From Rhabdornis inornatus (Eukaryota > Chordata > Aves > Passeriformes > Rhabdornithidae): DNA of 64,000 nt. The stretch covers positions 806,001-870,000 of the forward strand of contig VWZS01000159.1 of NCBI GenBank assembly GCA_013397075.1, written 5' to 3'. Under the pieces are notes generated by a model. That model made no database searches. It was not told the origin of the DNA and was given only the letters and a program-made list of their open reading frames with translations. How positions within the stretch are numbered: the first letter of the stretch is position 1; each line of letters opens with the position of its first letter. The position numbers were made by a program, and so were the translations under genes. Shown in pieces: positions 63,201 to 64,000 of this stretch.

Positions 63201-64000
63201 CATGGCTTTTTGAAGCACTTTAAATAGAAGCTGGTGGACTGGGGGACCCTGGAGCACACTTTCAAATCTTCCTTGCTGCCTTACAAAAGCTAAACAGTTA
63301 GGTGCAATGACTCACTCACACTGACATTTTTGGGAGAGAATGATGCCTTTTATAATAACATTGATATTCCTTCATTGATGTCTCAACACTAGCTAATTTA
63401 GAAAAGAAACATGTAGTGCAAGGTTGAAAGGTCACAGGCCAGCCAAAGAACTCATGAGACTGTGGGATCATGAAAGAGGCTTTGGCTTTAAAATAAAATA
63501 CCCTTTTTTCTTTTTGTTTCCTTTTTTTTTAAGGAAGAGAAAACTTTTCTGAAAGGCCAGGAATTTAATCTGAACTCTTCTTCCACATACTGTACAAATA
63601 AAAACCACACTGCAGAACTACTTGGGGGGGTTCAGTAGAGTTTATCTCCAGAGGTCACTTTTTTCTATATTGAGTAGAGAAATAGAGGGAGAAGGAAGGA
63701 CACACATTCACTTTTAGAAAGCTGCCAGACCTCTCCTTAAGCTCTGACGTTACCATTGTCAAGCCAATAAACCTTCTTAGATTATTCTCCCCACAGTCTA
63801 GCGGGGACTCTGCAGCCTAGTGAGTGTGAAATTAAATTATGAAATATTGGATTATTTGTGGCTCTTGTGTTCTTCTCTATCCACACTGTTCTTCTCCTTT
63901 TCCAGTCTCCCCTATTTTTTCCCCTGTCAGAGTTAAAGGAAAAGATAAACCAGAAAAAGCTTACAATAAAATAAACTTGCATCCATGGTGTTCTGATGTG
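57251..64000. other. 5' flank of GPC1, no gene recognised
   Basis: Beyond the CpG island the sequence returns to AT-moderate, CpG-poor DNA. No conserved exon, RNA gene or clear mobile element was seen. Open frames here (up to 135 codons at 58667-59074) carry no family motif. In mammals the neighbour on this side is OTOS; nothing like its short secreted product was seen. Distal regulatory sequence is likely but not identifiable by eye. Confidence 0.6.

Noticed and set aside
1..64000. CRISPR arrays, operons, phage or plasmid features
   Set aside because: The two tandem arrays have no unique spacers. Gene density, a spliced gene and CR1/LTR repeats show nuclear avian DNA.

Overview
The window is vertebrate nuclear DNA, almost certainly from a bird and probably a songbird. 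Three things point there: several short 5'-truncated CR1 LINE tails and no mammalian-type SINEs; two divergent copies of a solo-LTR-like repeat that resembles passerine ERV LTRs; and AT-moderate, gene-poor DNA broken by one strong CpG island. There is no prokaryotic gene density, operon or CRISPR array.

The only protein-coding sequence I can defend is the first coding exon of glypican-1 (GPC1) on the minus strand, 56284-56440. It has a start codon, a signal peptide, the glypican N-terminal cysteine motif and a consensus splice donor. It sits in a CpG island (about 55990-57250) that also holds a candidate core promoter (CCAAT box, GC boxes, an NRF1-like half site), a 61-bp tandem repeat, a G-quadruplex-prone tract, a 19-N assembly gap and two isolated Ns.

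Everything left of the exon (1-56283) reads as GPC1 intron 1. I found no exon 2 or other exon there. It holds two LTR-like repeats (about 180-580 and 30094-30480), six CR1 fragments, a very homogeneous 41-bp minisatellite (18573-18855), AT/TA microsatellites, and a small intronic CpG-rich patch (about 51495-51745) with a strong CTCF-like site. Several AT-rich, homeodomain-motif-rich unique blocks are candidate enhancers. Everything right of the island (57251-64000) is the 5' flank of GPC1, with no recognisable gene.

Biologically, the window is one promoter plus its long first intron. No novel multi-gene system is visible. The items most worth a second look are the repeat-laden, misassembly-prone GPC1 promoter, the CTCF/CpG patch about 5 kb inside the gene, and the minisatellite. 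Many open frames of 60-200 codons exist, but none shows family motifs, and the longest match what chance or GC-rich sequence predicts.
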